Shown here in pieces: positions 55,851-63,917 of a stretch of 64,000 nucleotides of DNA. The stretch covers positions 1 to 64,000 of the forward strand of contig JAAAPD010000026.1 of assembly GCA_009908505.1 (NCBI GenBank). The letters run 5' to 3'. The stretch is from Alphaproteobacteria bacterium. Its GTDB lineage: Bacteria > Pseudomonadota > Alphaproteobacteria > Rhodobacterales > Rhodobacteraceae. Below the pieces are notes generated by a model. The model did no database searches. It saw nothing but the letters and a program-made list of their open reading frames with translations, and had not been told where the DNA came from. Within the stretch, counting starts at the first letter, position 1. Every line of letters starts with the position of its first letter. A program made the position numbers and the translations under genes.

Positions 55851-57152
55851 TTAGCCCTGAGTCTTGGCGAAGCGCTCCAGCAGCTGGTTGGCTTCGGTTT
55901 CGATCGTCTGGAACGCATCTTCGACGGAGGTCTCGCCGGTCAGGATGCGACCATACTCGCGGTTCATGACGTCACGGATCTGCACGTAGAAGCCCATGCG
56001 ATAGCCGCGCGTATGATCGCCGGCAGGCAGCGAAAGCTGCTGGATGCCCACTTCGGCCGCCGGCATGCGGTCGTAGTGGCCGTCTTCCTCGGCCAGCTCG
56101 TAAGCGGCTTCGGTGATCGGCACGTAACCGGTTTCACGGTGCCAGAAGTACTGGGTTTCGGGCGATGTAAGGAACTCGAAGAACTTCGCGGTGGCCGCGT
56201 TCTCTTCTGCCGACTGACCGGACATGGCGAACAGCGCCGCCCCGCCGATGAAGGTCTGCTTGGGCTCGGTGGTCACCGCTTCCCAGTAGGGCAGGTAGGT
56301 GGCGGAGAAGTCGAAGCCCAGATCCATCTGAGCCAGGCCGCCGAAGGAGCCCGAGGAGCCAAGCCAGATAGCGACTTCACCGTCTTCGAACGGGGTCTGG
56401 TTGTCGCCCCAGCCGGTGCCGTACCATTTGAAGTAGCCCGCGTCCTGCCAGTCGGTCAGCGCGGAGAAATGCGCCTTGATGGCGTCGTTGTTCACGAGGA
56501 TCTCGGTGTCATTGCCGTCATAGCCGTTGTCGTTGGTGGCAAACGGCAGGTTGTGGCGCGACATGAAGTTCTCGGTGAAGATCCACGGCAGGTGAGACTG
56601 CGCCAGCGGGATATAGCCGGCCTCGGCCAGCGCCGGGGCCGTCGTTTCGGCGAACTCTTCCCAGGTCTCGGGCGGGGTCACGCCGGCTTCGTCCAGCGCG
56701 TCCTCGTTGTAATACATGATCGGCGAGGACGAATTGAACGGCATGCCGATCATCTTGCCGTCGCTGTCGGCATAGAAGTAGCGCACGCCCGAGATGTAGT
56801 CCTCGATGTCGAAGTCCACGCCGTTCTCGGCCAGCAGGTCCTGCACCGGAATGGTCGCGCCCTCGGCGCCGATGACGGTGGCAGCACCGGCGTCGAAGAC
56901 CTGAATGATGTTGGGCTGCTCGCCCGCCCGGAAGGCGGCGATGCCGGCGGTCAGGGTTTCCTCGTAGGTGCCCTTGAAGACCGGGGTCAGCACGACCTCG
57001 TCCTGCGAGGCGTTGAAATCTTCGGCGATCGCGTTGACGGTTTCGCCGAGCGCGCCGCCCATGGCATGCCAGAGGTCAATTTCCGTCTGCGCCGTGGCCG
57101 CGCTTGTCAGCGCGAGCGTGGCGGCAACGCTGGTGAGAGTGATACGGGACAT
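55851..57152 (-). CDS. ugpB: Extracellular solute-binding protein, UgpB-type
   Basis: A 433-residue periplasmic protein with a signal peptide (MSRITLTSVAATLALTSAATA, then QTEIDLWHAMGG). The start of the mature chain, LWHAMGGALGETVNAIAEDFNAS, and QPNIIQVFDAGAATV, MPFNSSSPIMYYNEDALDEAG and WLGSSGSFGG match the UgpB glycerol-3-phosphate/glycerophosphocholine binding proteins. AGGAACAGGA precedes the ATG. It is the first gene of the ugpB-A-E-C-EEP operon. Confidence 0.9.
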   Translation of the reverse strand: MSRITLTSVAATLALTSAATAQTEIDLWHAMGGALGETVNAIAEDFNASQDEVVLTPVFKGTYEETLTAGIAAFRAGEQPNIIQVFDAGAATVIGAEGATIPVQDLLAENGVDFDIEDYISGVRYFYADSDGKMIGMPFNSSSPIMYYNEDALDEAGVTPPETWEEFAETTAPALAEAGYIPLAQSHLPWIFTENFMSRHNLPFATNDNGYDGNDTEILVNNDAIKAHFSALTDWQDAGYFKWYGTGWGDNQTPFEDGEVAIWLGSSGSFGGLAQMDLGFDFSATYLPYWEAVTTEPKQTFIGGAALFAMSGQSAEENAATAKFFEFLTSPETQYFWHRETGYVPITEAAYELAEEDGHYDRMPAAEVGIQQLSLPAGDHTRGYRMGFYVQIRDVMNREYGRILTGETSVEDAFQTIETEANQLLERFAKTQG

Positions 57153-57562
57153 TCCTGTTCCTTCCATTGAACATATCCGAGTGGTCAAGACGACGTTGGT
57201 GCGGCGCGGAAAGTGGGACTGCTGGTCGTGGGTCCCGAAAAGCAAGACCACGCCGCATCAGCAGACGCCGACCCGAACCCAACGCACGATGTTCAGATGG
57301 ACGCAGCACGTAATGCTGATTTGAAAGTGATGCGAAGGTATTGTGACGACCGCTCTGCGTGGGGCTCGCGCGCAGATGAAACGCTCTGCAATTCTGCAAG
57401 AACGACGTGGGGTCGTCTTGATGATACACACCGTGTCCCGGACGTCAGCCAGCTACGTCAGGCTCTCACGGCCCCTTTTCCCCGCCGTCGCCTGCGCACA
57501 CGCCCGGGTGACCTGCGACCGGAAATCTCAACGACGGATAGACGTTGGGCAAAGGCCACGCA
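57153..57562 (-). promoter_or_regulatory. Long upstream region of the ugp operon
   Basis: A 410-base non-coding stretch between the VOC gene and ugpB on the minus strand, so it must carry the ugp promoter. I looked for Pho-box-like CTGTCAT direct repeats and found none convincing. Several short frames cross it on the plus strand without ribosome sites and are rejected. Confidence 0.35.
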
Positions 57563-57943
57563 TTACTCTGCCCCGCCGGTCAAATCTTGGGCAAGCATCA
57601 TCGCATTACCATCGGGATCATAGAAGGTTGCTGTCTTGACCATGCCTTCGACGATATCAGTTTCACCGTCAAACTTCACTTTGGCCTGCTCCAGTTTATG
57701 CCTCGCCGCATCCAGATCAGCGATGCCGAAGACAGGAACACAGTTTCCGGGCGCAGGTTTCGTATGTTCGCCCAAACCGATAGTCACGCCGACCGTATTG
57801 GTTTGAAGCTCTGACCATCCCGCTTCGTCCGCGTGGTAGATCGTTTCAAACCCAAGCATGTTGCCGTACCACTCAGCACTTGCATGGCGATCTTTGACTG
57901 TCAGCGCGATGGTAATGGTTTCTTCTAACGAAATAAGCGACAT
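57563..57943 (-). CDS. VOC (glyoxalase/bleomycin-resistance) family protein
   Basis: A 126-residue vicinal-oxygen-chelate protein with two beta-alpha-beta modules: ITIALTVKDRHASAEWYGNMLGFETIY and CVPVFGIADLDAARHKLEQAKVKFDGE, closing FYDPDGNAMMLAQDL. Potential metal ligands include the Glu of SELQT. Substrate unknown. It is divergent from an HxlR-like regulator 39 bases away and probably controlled by it. Base composition is lower in GC than neighbouring genes. Confidence 0.88.
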   Translation of the reverse strand: MSLISLEETITIALTVKDRHASAEWYGNMLGFETIYHADEAGWSELQTNTVGVTIGLGEHTKPAPGNCVPVFGIADLDAARHKLEQAKVKFDGETDIVEGMVKTATFYDPDGNAMMLAQDLTGGAE

Positions 57944-57965
57944 GGTCTTCTTTCTTGTTTATAAA

Positions 57966-57980
57966 TATACTAACTATACT
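57966..57980. promoter_or_regulatory. Direct repeat TATACT between VOC and HxlR genes
   Basis: TATACT occurs at 57966-57971 and 57975-57980, 9 bases apart, within an AT-rich 39-base gap between the two divergent starts. It could be an HxlR-type binding site; it also overlaps possible -10 elements for either gene. Confidence 0.45.
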
Positions 57981-57982
57981 TT

Positions 57983-58528
57983 ATGGACATTGAAATCTTT
58001 GTCAACACCACCTCAAGGGCTTGGGCCATCCCTATACTGGCGAACCTGCACGCTGGCACTTCCGGGAGACAGGCGCCGCTAATTGCTGCCACCGGAGCGA
58101 GCAGAACTGCTTTCGCGCAAAGCATGGATCACCTCATCTCAATCGGATTGCTGGAACGAAACCCCGGCTATGGTCACCCGCTGCGCCCGGAGTTTCGATT
58201 GACTGAGCTTGGCGTTCCTGCTGCGGCACTTGCCAACAAGATACAACGCATCACTTCTGAAGAAGATCGCGACTTGCTCCGGCGCTCATGGACCTTGCCG
58301 GTTCTGACAGCCCTCCACCGATCGAGCCGTTTCAATGATATCAAACGAAACTTGCAAACGATTACGGATCGCGCCTTGTCACAATCATTGAAAACGATGG
58401 AAACCAGAAGCTGGGTCCACCGCTATGTTGACGAAGTCGCCCGCCCGCCACAATCCATATACCGTGCTGTGAACACTGGTGGTTTGATAAGCGATGTCGC
58501 GGCCAGTGAAATCAGCTTTCCCGGATAA
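57983..58528 (+). CDS. HxlR-like transcriptional regulator with two winged-helix domains
   Basis: A 181-residue protein made of two HxlR-like winged helices. The first (about 10-75) reads SRAWAIPILANLHAGTSGRQAPLIAATGASRTAFAQSMDHLISIGLLERN. The second (about 95-165) reads RRSWTLPVLTALHRSSRFNDIKRNLQTITDRALSQSLKTMETRSWVHRYV. Single HxlR proteins act as dimers of about 110 residues, so this looks like a fused duplicate. AT content is high and there is no clear ribosome site. It is divergent from the VOC gene. Confidence 0.75.
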   Translation: MDIEIFVNTTSRAWAIPILANLHAGTSGRQAPLIAATGASRTAFAQSMDHLISIGLLERNPGYGHPLRPEFRLTELGVPAAALANKIQRITSEEDRDLLRRSWTLPVLTALHRSSRFNDIKRNLQTITDRALSQSLKTMETRSWVHRYVDEVARPPQSIYRAVNTGGLISDVAASEISFPG

Positions 58529-58754
58529 GCAACGCTTCGTTGGGAAACCACGAAAGGCGAGAAAATCCGCACTGTTGATTTTGGAACTTTCAAAATTCTG
58601 CGTGAGGGGTCGAAGCGCAGCTTTGAGGAGCCGCATCGCAGCGAATGGCAGAACAGTCGAGGTCGGCACTGGGCCGAAAGGACCCGTTTCGAATTATCCC
58701 TTCCCGATTGCCCGTTCCACACCGTCATACGAACTCCGCCGAAACCGAGGCCTT
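58529..58754. other. Non-coding gap between HxlR-like gene and recR
   Basis: A 226-base gap between convergent genes. Short frames on both strands lack ribosome sites. I see no clear hairpin terminator. Composition is intermediate between the low-GC VOC/HxlR pair and recR. Confidence 0.3.
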
Positions 58755-59348
58755 TCAGAAACCTTTCCGGGCGTTCAGGGCGGCGGTGATGGTGCCGTCG
58801 TCGAGGTAGTCCAGTTCGCCGCCAACGGGGACGCCCTGGGCCAGGGATGTCACCGAGACGCCGGCTAGTTCATCGGCGATGTAATGTGCCGTGGTCTGAC
58901 CGTCCACGGTGGCGCCGAGGGCCAGGATGACCTCGGTCACCCCTTCGGAGGCAACGCGGGATTTCAGCCGGGGAATGCGCAGATCCTCGGGCCCGATATC
59001 GTCCAGCGCGGACAGCGTTCCGCCCAGCACATGATAGCGCCCCTTGAACACGCCCGCGCGCTCCATCGCCCAAAGGTCGGCCACGTCCTCGACCACGCAG
59101 ATCTGGCCGGTGGCGCGTTTTTCGCTTTCGCAGATGTCGCAGATATCGGTGGTGCCGATATTTCCGCAATTGAGGCATTCGCGCGCGCTGGCCCCGACCT
59201 GTGCCATGGCCTCGGCCAGCGGGGACAACAATTGCCCCCGCTTCTTGATCAGGTGCAGCACCGCCCGACGCGCGGACCGCGGCCCAAGGCCCGGGAGCCG
59301 GGCCATCAGGTCGATCAGGTCCTGGATGTCGGTCGTGGCTTTGGTCAA
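58755..59348 (-). CDS. recR: Recombination mediator protein RecR
   Basis: A 197-residue protein of the RecFOR pathway, which loads RecA at gaps. It has the helix-hairpin-helix [18 protein letters not shown], a zinc finger with four cysteines in [16 protein letters not shown], and a Toprim domain ([45 protein letters not shown]). I chose TTG 59348, with AGGAG 7 bases upstream; an ATG at 59390 would add 14 atypical residues. It is the last gene of the dnaX-ybaB-recR operon. Confidence 0.95.
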   Translation of the reverse strand: MTKATTDIQDLIDLMARLPGLGPRSARRAVLHLIKKRGQLLSPLAEAMAQVGASARECLNCGNIGTTDICDICESEKRATGQICVVEDVADLWAMERAGVFKGRYHVLGGTLSALDDIGPEDLRIPRLKSRVASEGVTEVILALGATVDGQTTAHYIADELAGVSVTSLAQGVPVGGELDYLDDGTITAALNARKGF

Positions 59349-59432
59349 GACGATCTCCTGCGCGGGACATTGCGGCGGTGCCCGCAGCATTTCCGCCCCG
59401 TCCCGCCAGGTCAGTTCGCGGCGCGAGCTGAC

Positions 59433-59777
59433 CTAGAACGGCAGTTTCATACCGGCGGGAAGGCCCAGTTCTTCCTGGATTTTCTGCATTTCTTCGGCGG
59501 CGCGGTCACTGGCGCGCGACTGGGCGTCCTTGATCGCGGCCAGGATCAGGTCCTCGACCACTTCCTTGTCGTCGCCATTGAAGATCGAGGGGTCGATATC
59601 CAGGCCCTTCAGCTCGCCCTTGGCGGTCGCGGTGGCCTTGACGAGGCCTGCGCCGCTCTCGCCCGTTACCATCATGTTTTGCATGTCCTCTTGAAGCTGC
59701 TCCATTTTCTGCTGCAGCTCCTGGGCCGATTTCATCATCTTGGCCATGTCGCCCATCTGGCCCATTCCCTTGAACAT
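59433..59777 (-). CDS. YbaB/EbfC family nucleoid-associated protein
   Basis: A 114-residue protein: MFKGMGQMGDMAKMMKSAQELQQKMEQLQEDM, then a beta strand region ATATAKGELKGLDIDPSIF and a C-terminal helix with KIQEELGLPAGM. YbaB proteins bind DNA as dimers and are encoded between dnaX and recR almost everywhere. AGGAG lies 9 bases before the ATG at 59777. Confidence 0.96.
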   Translation of the reverse strand: MFKGMGQMGDMAKMMKSAQELQQKMEQLQEDMQNMMVTGESGAGLVKATATAKGELKGLDIDPSIFNGDDKEVVEDLILAAIKDAQSRASDRAAEEMQKIQEELGLPAGMKLPF

Positions 59778-59849
59778 TCCGGTGTCTCCTGTCCTGTGCG
59801 TCGGTTGCGTTTTCAAATATGGCCCCGGCAGTGTGCCCTCAAGCCCGGA

Positions 59850-61601
59850 TCAGTCCTCTTCGAACGGATCCCACTCGTCCTCGACCTCTGGAAGGGCCTC
59901 GATCTCGGCCTCGACCTCAAGTGCCTTGGGGGTGCGGATGTCGGTGATGCGGGCCTTGGGAAACTGGGTCAGCACCGCCTTGACCAGCGGATGTTCGGCC
60001 GCATGGTCGCGCAGCGCGGCCTCTTCGGCGTTGCGCTCCTCGGCGATGGTCGCGGCCCCGCCCGAGTTGACGACCGTCACAGCCCAGCGGTTGCCGGTCC
60101 AGGCCTGCAGGCGGCCGCCCAGTTTCGCGGCCAGGTCACGCGGGGCATCATCGGTGGGCTGGAATTCGATCCGTCCGGGTTGGTAGGCCACCAGCCGCAT
60201 GCAGCTTTCCACGTCGACCAGCAGTTTCACGTCGCGGTGGCTTCGGATCAGGTCGACCACGTGCCCGAAACTGGGGTAGTGGGCCAGTGCCGCCTCGGCC
60301 GCGACGGCCCGCACCGCCCCGCCCTGGTGGGAAGACGGGCCGGACGGGCCGGGATGGGTCGGGGCCATCGGCCCGCCCTGTGCCTCGGTCTGTGTTGCGG
60401 GCGCGGCCCGGGGCGCGCCGCCGCCTGGGCTCGGCGGGGGCGGGCTGTCCTGCAATCTGCGCACAAGGTCCTCGGGCGTCGGCAGGTCGGCCACATGGGT
60501 CAGCCGGATCACTGCCATTTCCGCCGCCATCATACCGTTCGGGGCCTGGGCCACCTCCTCCAGCGCCTTGAGAAGCATCTGCCACAGCCGGGTGAGAACC
60601 CGCATCGGCAGCGCCTCGGCCATGGCAAGGCCCCGGGCGCGTTCATCGGGGCCGACGGTCGGGTCCTCGGCGGCTTCGGGCGTGACCTTGATGACGCTGA
60701 CCCAATGTGCGATCTCGGTCAGGTCGCGCAGGATCGCCATAGGGTCCGCCCCGTCGGCATATTGCGCGGAAAGCTCGGTCAGCGCTTCGGCCGCCTCGCC
60801 CCTCAGGATCATGTCGAACAGGTCCAGCACGCGGCCCCGGTCGGCCAGGCCCAGCATGGCGCGCACCTGGTCGGCGGTGGTCTCGCCCGCGCCGTGGGAA
60901 ATCGCCTGGTCCAGCAGCGAGGTCGCATCTCGTGCCGACCCTTCCGCCGCGCGTGTGATCAAGGCCAGCGCGTCATCGGTGATGTCCGCGCCTTCCGCAT
61001 CGGCGATGCGGCGCAGCAGGGCGATCTGGTCCTCGGGTTCGATCCGGCGAAGATCGAAACGCTGGCACCGCGACAGCACGGTCACCGGTACCTTGCGGAC
61101 CTCGGTGGTGGCGAAGATGAACTTCACATGGGCGGGCGGTTCCTCGAGCGTCTTGAGCAGCGCGTTGAACGCGCTGGTCGAGAGCATGTGCACCTCGTCG
61201 ATGATGTAGATCTTGTAGCGCGCCGAGGCGGCCCGGTAATGGACGCTTTCGATGATCTCGCGGATATCGCCGACGCCGGTGCGGCTGGCCGCGTCCATCT
61301 CCATCACGTCGACATGGCGGCCTTCCATGATGGCCGCGCAATGTTCGCATTCACCGCAGGGGTCGGTGGTGGGGCCGCCGGTGCCGTCCACCCCGGTGCA
61401 GTTCATCCCCTTGGCGATGATGCGGGCTGTTGTGGTCTTGCCGGTGCCGCGAATGCCCGTCATCAGGAAGGCCTGCGCGATGCGGTCGGCGGCGAAGGCG
61501 TTCTTGAGCGTGCGCACCATGGCGTCCTGGCCCACGAGATCGGCAAAGGTCTCGGGGCGGTATTTGCGGGCAAGAACCTGGTAGGCGGGTTGATCGGTCA
61601 T
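59850..61601 (-). CDS. dnaX: DNA polymerase III subunits gamma and tau
   Basis: A 583-residue clamp-loader ATPase: YQVLARKYRPETFADLVGQDAMVRTLKNAF, Walker A GIRGTGKTTTARIIAKGMNC, four zinc-ligand cysteines (C in NCTG, CGECEHC), Walker B KIYIIDEVHMLS and SRC motif VLSRCQRFDLRR. A Pro/Ala-rich linker (about 385-445) precedes the C-terminal tau region. No A-rich slippery site for a gamma frameshift is evident. ATG 61601 has AAGG 6 bases upstream; the frame upstream is open but not dnaX-like. Confidence 0.97.
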   Translation of the reverse strand: MTDQPAYQVLARKYRPETFADLVGQDAMVRTLKNAFAADRIAQAFLMTGIRGTGKTTTARIIAKGMNCTGVDGTGGPTTDPCGECEHCAAIMEGRHVDVMEMDAASRTGVGDIREIIESVHYRAASARYKIYIIDEVHMLSTSAFNALLKTLEEPPAHVKFIFATTEVRKVPVTVLSRCQRFDLRRIEPEDQIALLRRIADAEGADITDDALALITRAAEGSARDATSLLDQAISHGAGETTADQVRAMLGLADRGRVLDLFDMILRGEAAEALTELSAQYADGADPMAILRDLTEIAHWVSVIKVTPEAAEDPTVGPDERARGLAMAEALPMRVLTRLWQMLLKALEEVAQAPNGMMAAEMAVIRLTHVADLPTPEDLVRRLQDSPPPPSPGGGAPRAAPATQTEAQGGPMAPTHPGPSGPSSHQGGAVRAVAAEAALAHYPSFGHVVDLIRSHRDVKLLVDVESCMRLVAYQPGRIEFQPTDDAPRDLAAKLGGRLQAWTGNRWAVTVVNSGGAATIAEERNAEEAALRDHAAEHPLVKAVLTQFPKARITDIRTPKALEVEAEIEALPEVEDEWDPFEED

Positions 61602-61726
61602 GGCGGCCTTGGGATTCGGACGGTCGCCACAGGTTAAGCGGCGCCGGGGGCGAGGTCCACCGCGACGGCGCATATTGCCATTGCGGGTGGATCCGATCAA
61701 TCTGGGGGTCTGGAACGGGTGGGGGC

Positions 61727-62215
61727 ATGTCCGAATTCGTCATTCATGACCTGCCGCTTCTGGCCGGAACGCTGGCGCTGTCGCCCATCCCGGGCCGGAC
61801 GCGGCACTATGGCACCGACCGCGACAGACTGTTGGCCTGGGGGCCGGCGCTGGTCATCACCATGACGACCCGGGCCGAGCTGGACCGCAAGGGGTCGGGC
61901 GGCCTGGCCTCGGACCTGGCGGCGCATGGCATCGCGTGGCGGCATCTTCCGGTCGAGGATTTCGGCGCGCCGGGGCCCGAGGTCGAGGAGGCCTGGCTCG
62001 AAACATCCGCGACCGCGCGCCGGTTTCTGGCCGAAGGCGGGCGTGTGCTGGTCCATTGCTTCGGGGGCTGCGGTCGGTCGGGCATGGTCTGTCTGCGCCT
62101 CATGGTCGAGGCGGGCGAGCCGCCCGGAGCGGCCCTGGCGCGGCTGCGGGCAGTGCGCCCCTGCGCCGTCGAGACCGGGGCGCAACTGGCCTGGGCTAGT
62201 CGTCCCCGCGCTTGA
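61727..62215 (+). CDS. Small protein tyrosine/dual-specificity phosphatase-like protein
   Basis: A 162-residue protein with the CX5R phosphatase loop HCFGGCGRSGM (Cys 111, Arg 117), preceded by WRHLPVEDFGAP with a possible general-acid Asp. It resembles cyclin-dependent-kinase-inhibitor-3/PTP-like bacterial phosphatases. The extra Cys inside the loop may serve in redox protection. It is divergent from dnaX and overlaps rsgA tail to tail by 20 bases. Substrate unknown. Confidence 0.85.
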   Translation: MSEFVIHDLPLLAGTLALSPIPGRTRHYGTDRDRLLAWGPALVITMTTRAELDRKGSGGLASDLAAHGIAWRHLPVEDFGAPGPEVEEAWLETSATARRFLAEGGRVLVHCFGGCGRSGMVCLRLMVEAGEPPGAALARLRAVRPCAVETGAQLAWASRPRA

Positions 62216-63248
62216 GCCGCGCCCGCGCCTTGCCCTCTCGGTAAAGCTTGTTCAATTGCTTGCCGCGGGCGCGGGATTGCGCGACGGTTTCGCTGTTGTA
62301 GCGGTTCTCGGCCTCCAGCTTGCGCCAGCGGGTCAGGCGAGCGGGGTCGAGCGTGCCGTCCGCAATGGCCGCGCGCACGGCGCAGCCTGGCTCGGTCTCG
62401 TGGGCGCAATCGCGGAACTTGCAGCCGGCCGCGATCTCCAGGATGTCCGAAAAGACCTCTTCGATTCCGTCCTCGGCCTCCAGCAGGCGCAACTCGCGCA
62501 TGCCCGGCGTGTCGATCAGCCAGCCGCCATGCAGTGTCGGGCGCAGGGCGCGGCCCGTGGTGGTATGGCGGCCCCTGGCGTCGTCATGGCGGATATCGAA
62601 GGTGGCCTCGTCGGTGCCGGTCAGGTGGTTCTGCAGCGTGGTCTTGCCGACGCCGGACGACCCCACCAACGCCAGCGTCTGCCCGTCCGAACACCACGGC
62701 GCGAGCTTTCCGGCCCCGTCGGGGTCCTTGGCGTTGACGACCAGGACCGGAAGGGCCGGCGACAGCGCCTGCGCGCGGCGGGCGAAGTCATCGGCATCAT
62801 CCACCTTGTCGGCCTTGGTCAGCACCAGCAGCGGCAGGCAGCCGGACATGCCCGCCAGCGCCAGGTAGCGTTCCAGCCGCGCGATGTTGAAATCCTCGTT
62901 GCAGCTGCTGACGATGGCCAGCGTGTCCACGTTGGCCGCGATCAGTTGCGGCCGCGCCTCGTGGCCCGCGGCGCGGCGGGTGATCTCGGTGGCGCGCTCC
63001 AGCGGGGCCGAGGCCATCTGGCCCTCGGCCAGCACCCAGTCACCGACCGCGTATTCACTGGTCAGCACCGAGGGTGCAAGCGAGGCCGGGCCGTCCTCGG
63101 ACAGCCCGTCGAGCCGGGTTCGGTGAATGGCGCTCAGGCGGACGGGTTTCGCGGTGGCGATGGTGTCCGCGTCCAGTTGGCGGACGAAATGCCGGGTCCA
63201 TCCCAGCGATTCGAGAGAATGAGTGGTCAAGGCTTCGGCCCCTTGCAT
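62196..63248 (-). CDS. rsgA: Ribosome small subunit-dependent GTPase A
   Basis: A 350-residue circularly permuted GTPase that helps mature the 30S subunit. An N-terminal OB-like domain (about 1-100) is followed by the GTPase with G4 VLTKADK before G1 GSSGVGKTT and G3 DTPGM, then a zinc-binding domain with CKFRDCAHETEPGC. Length and order are typical. The ATG at 63248 lacks a strong ribosome site, so a slightly different start is possible. ffs lies upstream. Confidence 0.95.
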   Translation of the reverse strand: MQGAEALTTHSLESLGWTRHFVRQLDADTIATAKPVRLSAIHRTRLDGLSEDGPASLAPSVLTSEYAVGDWVLAEGQMASAPLERATEITRRAAGHEARPQLIAANVDTLAIVSSCNEDFNIARLERYLALAGMSGCLPLLVLTKADKVDDADDFARRAQALSPALPVLVVNAKDPDGAGKLAPWCSDGQTLALVGSSGVGKTTLQNHLTGTDEATFDIRHDDARGRHTTTGRALRPTLHGGWLIDTPGMRELRLLEAEDGIEEVFSDILEIAAGCKFRDCAHETEPGCAVRAAIADGTLDPARLTRWRKLEAENRYNSETVAQSRARGKQLNKLYREGKARARLKRGDD

Positions 63249-63440
63249 GCAGATGGGTCATGCCACCCGTTCGGGCGGCAGGCACGGCAAGCAGGGCCTG
63301 TGGTGTTCAGAGATGCCCCGCGCGGAGGGTGAAGCGCACATTCATGGTCATCCTCCTTGCGTCGGGGCCGGTCGGCCTGTGGCATCCAGGTCGGGCCGCG
63401 CGGGGTATCGCGCAACCCTTTCGCGCCGAGGCGCGATGGG

Positions 63441-63536
63441 TGAGAGGCTGGACAACGACCCAAGCGGGGCTCGTTACGGCTGCTTCCTTCCGGACCTGAC
63501 CGGGTTGGCGAGGCGCTTGCCCGCGCCAACCTCTCG
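63441..63536 (-). ncRNA. ffs: Signal recognition particle RNA (4.5S RNA, small bacterial type)
   Basis: The minus strand carries the universal SRP RNA apical motif GGTCAGGTCCGGAAGGAAGC (63484-63512 region), the Ffh-binding hairpin. On either side the ends pair: the 5' GAGAGGTTGGCG (near 63535) with the 3' CAGCCTCTC (near 63442). Length of about 95 nucleotides fits the bacterial 4.5S type. It binds Ffh to target membrane proteins to FtsY. Exact ends are estimated from the terminal stem and promoter. Confidence 0.95.
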
Positions 63537-63542
63537 GGGGCG

Positions 63543-63571
63543 GATATACGCCTGTGCGGCACCTCTTTCAA
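63543..63571 (-). promoter_or_regulatory. ffs promoter
   Basis: On the minus strand TTGAAA (63571-63566) and TATATC (63548-63543) are exactly 17 bases apart, placing the start about 7 bases downstream at the first base of the SRP RNA. This is a near-consensus sigma-70 promoter, as expected for a highly expressed RNA. Confidence 0.75.
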
Positions 63572-63578
63572 GGGGCGG

Positions 63579-63917
63579 CTAGCGCACCAGCCCGTCCGGG
63601 CAGTAGAGTTTCGTGAAGGCGGCGTAGCAGGTCGCGCTGCGTCCGAAACCGCGCGCGCCGACGCGGGCATAGAGCCTGCGGTCGCCATAGGTGATGTCGA
63701 TGGCCCGCACCAGGACATCCGCGCAGGCGGCCGCGTCGGCCTTGCAGCCCGCGACAAGCAGCGCCAGGGCCGGGTCGGAAACATCGTCCAGTTCGCCCTG
63801 TTCGATACTGCCTTCGATCATGGTGCGCGCCTTGTCGCGGATCTCGGCCTCGGTCGGTCGGGTCAGGAACGCGGCAAGACTTCCGAGGATGGCGACAAAA
63901 AGCAGGAAGCGGAACAT
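63579..63917 (-). CDS. Small exported hypothetical protein
   Basis: A 112-residue protein with an N-terminal signal or anchor (MFRFLLFVAILGSLAAFLT), then a helical part with four cysteines (AGCKADAAACADVL, ATCYAAFTKLYCPDGLVR). No family recognised. The start at 63917 is preceded by GGGGGTG. It lies just upstream of the ffs promoter on the same strand. The cysteine spacing suggests disulphides in the periplasm. Confidence 0.6.
   Translation of the reverse strand: MFRFLLFVAILGSLAAFLTRPTEAEIRDKARTMIEGSIEQGELDDVSDPALALLVAGCKADAAACADVLVRAIDITYGDRRLYARVGARGFGRSATCYAAFTKLYCPDGLVR

Noticed and set aside
57153-57562. Pho boxes or a small gene upstream of ugpB
   Set aside because: I looked for CTGTCAT-type direct repeats, expected if phosphate starvation controls the operon, and found none convincing; short frames here lack ribosome sites.
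59850-61601. Programmed frameshift site in dnaX
   Set aside because: No A-AAA-AAG-like slippery run was seen in this high-GC gene, so a gamma product by frameshift is not supported.
58884-61637. A 917-codon open frame on the plus strand across recR-ybaB-dnaX
   Set aside because: It is antisense to three well-recognised genes in the high-GC frame that stays open by composition; the translated product has no family features.
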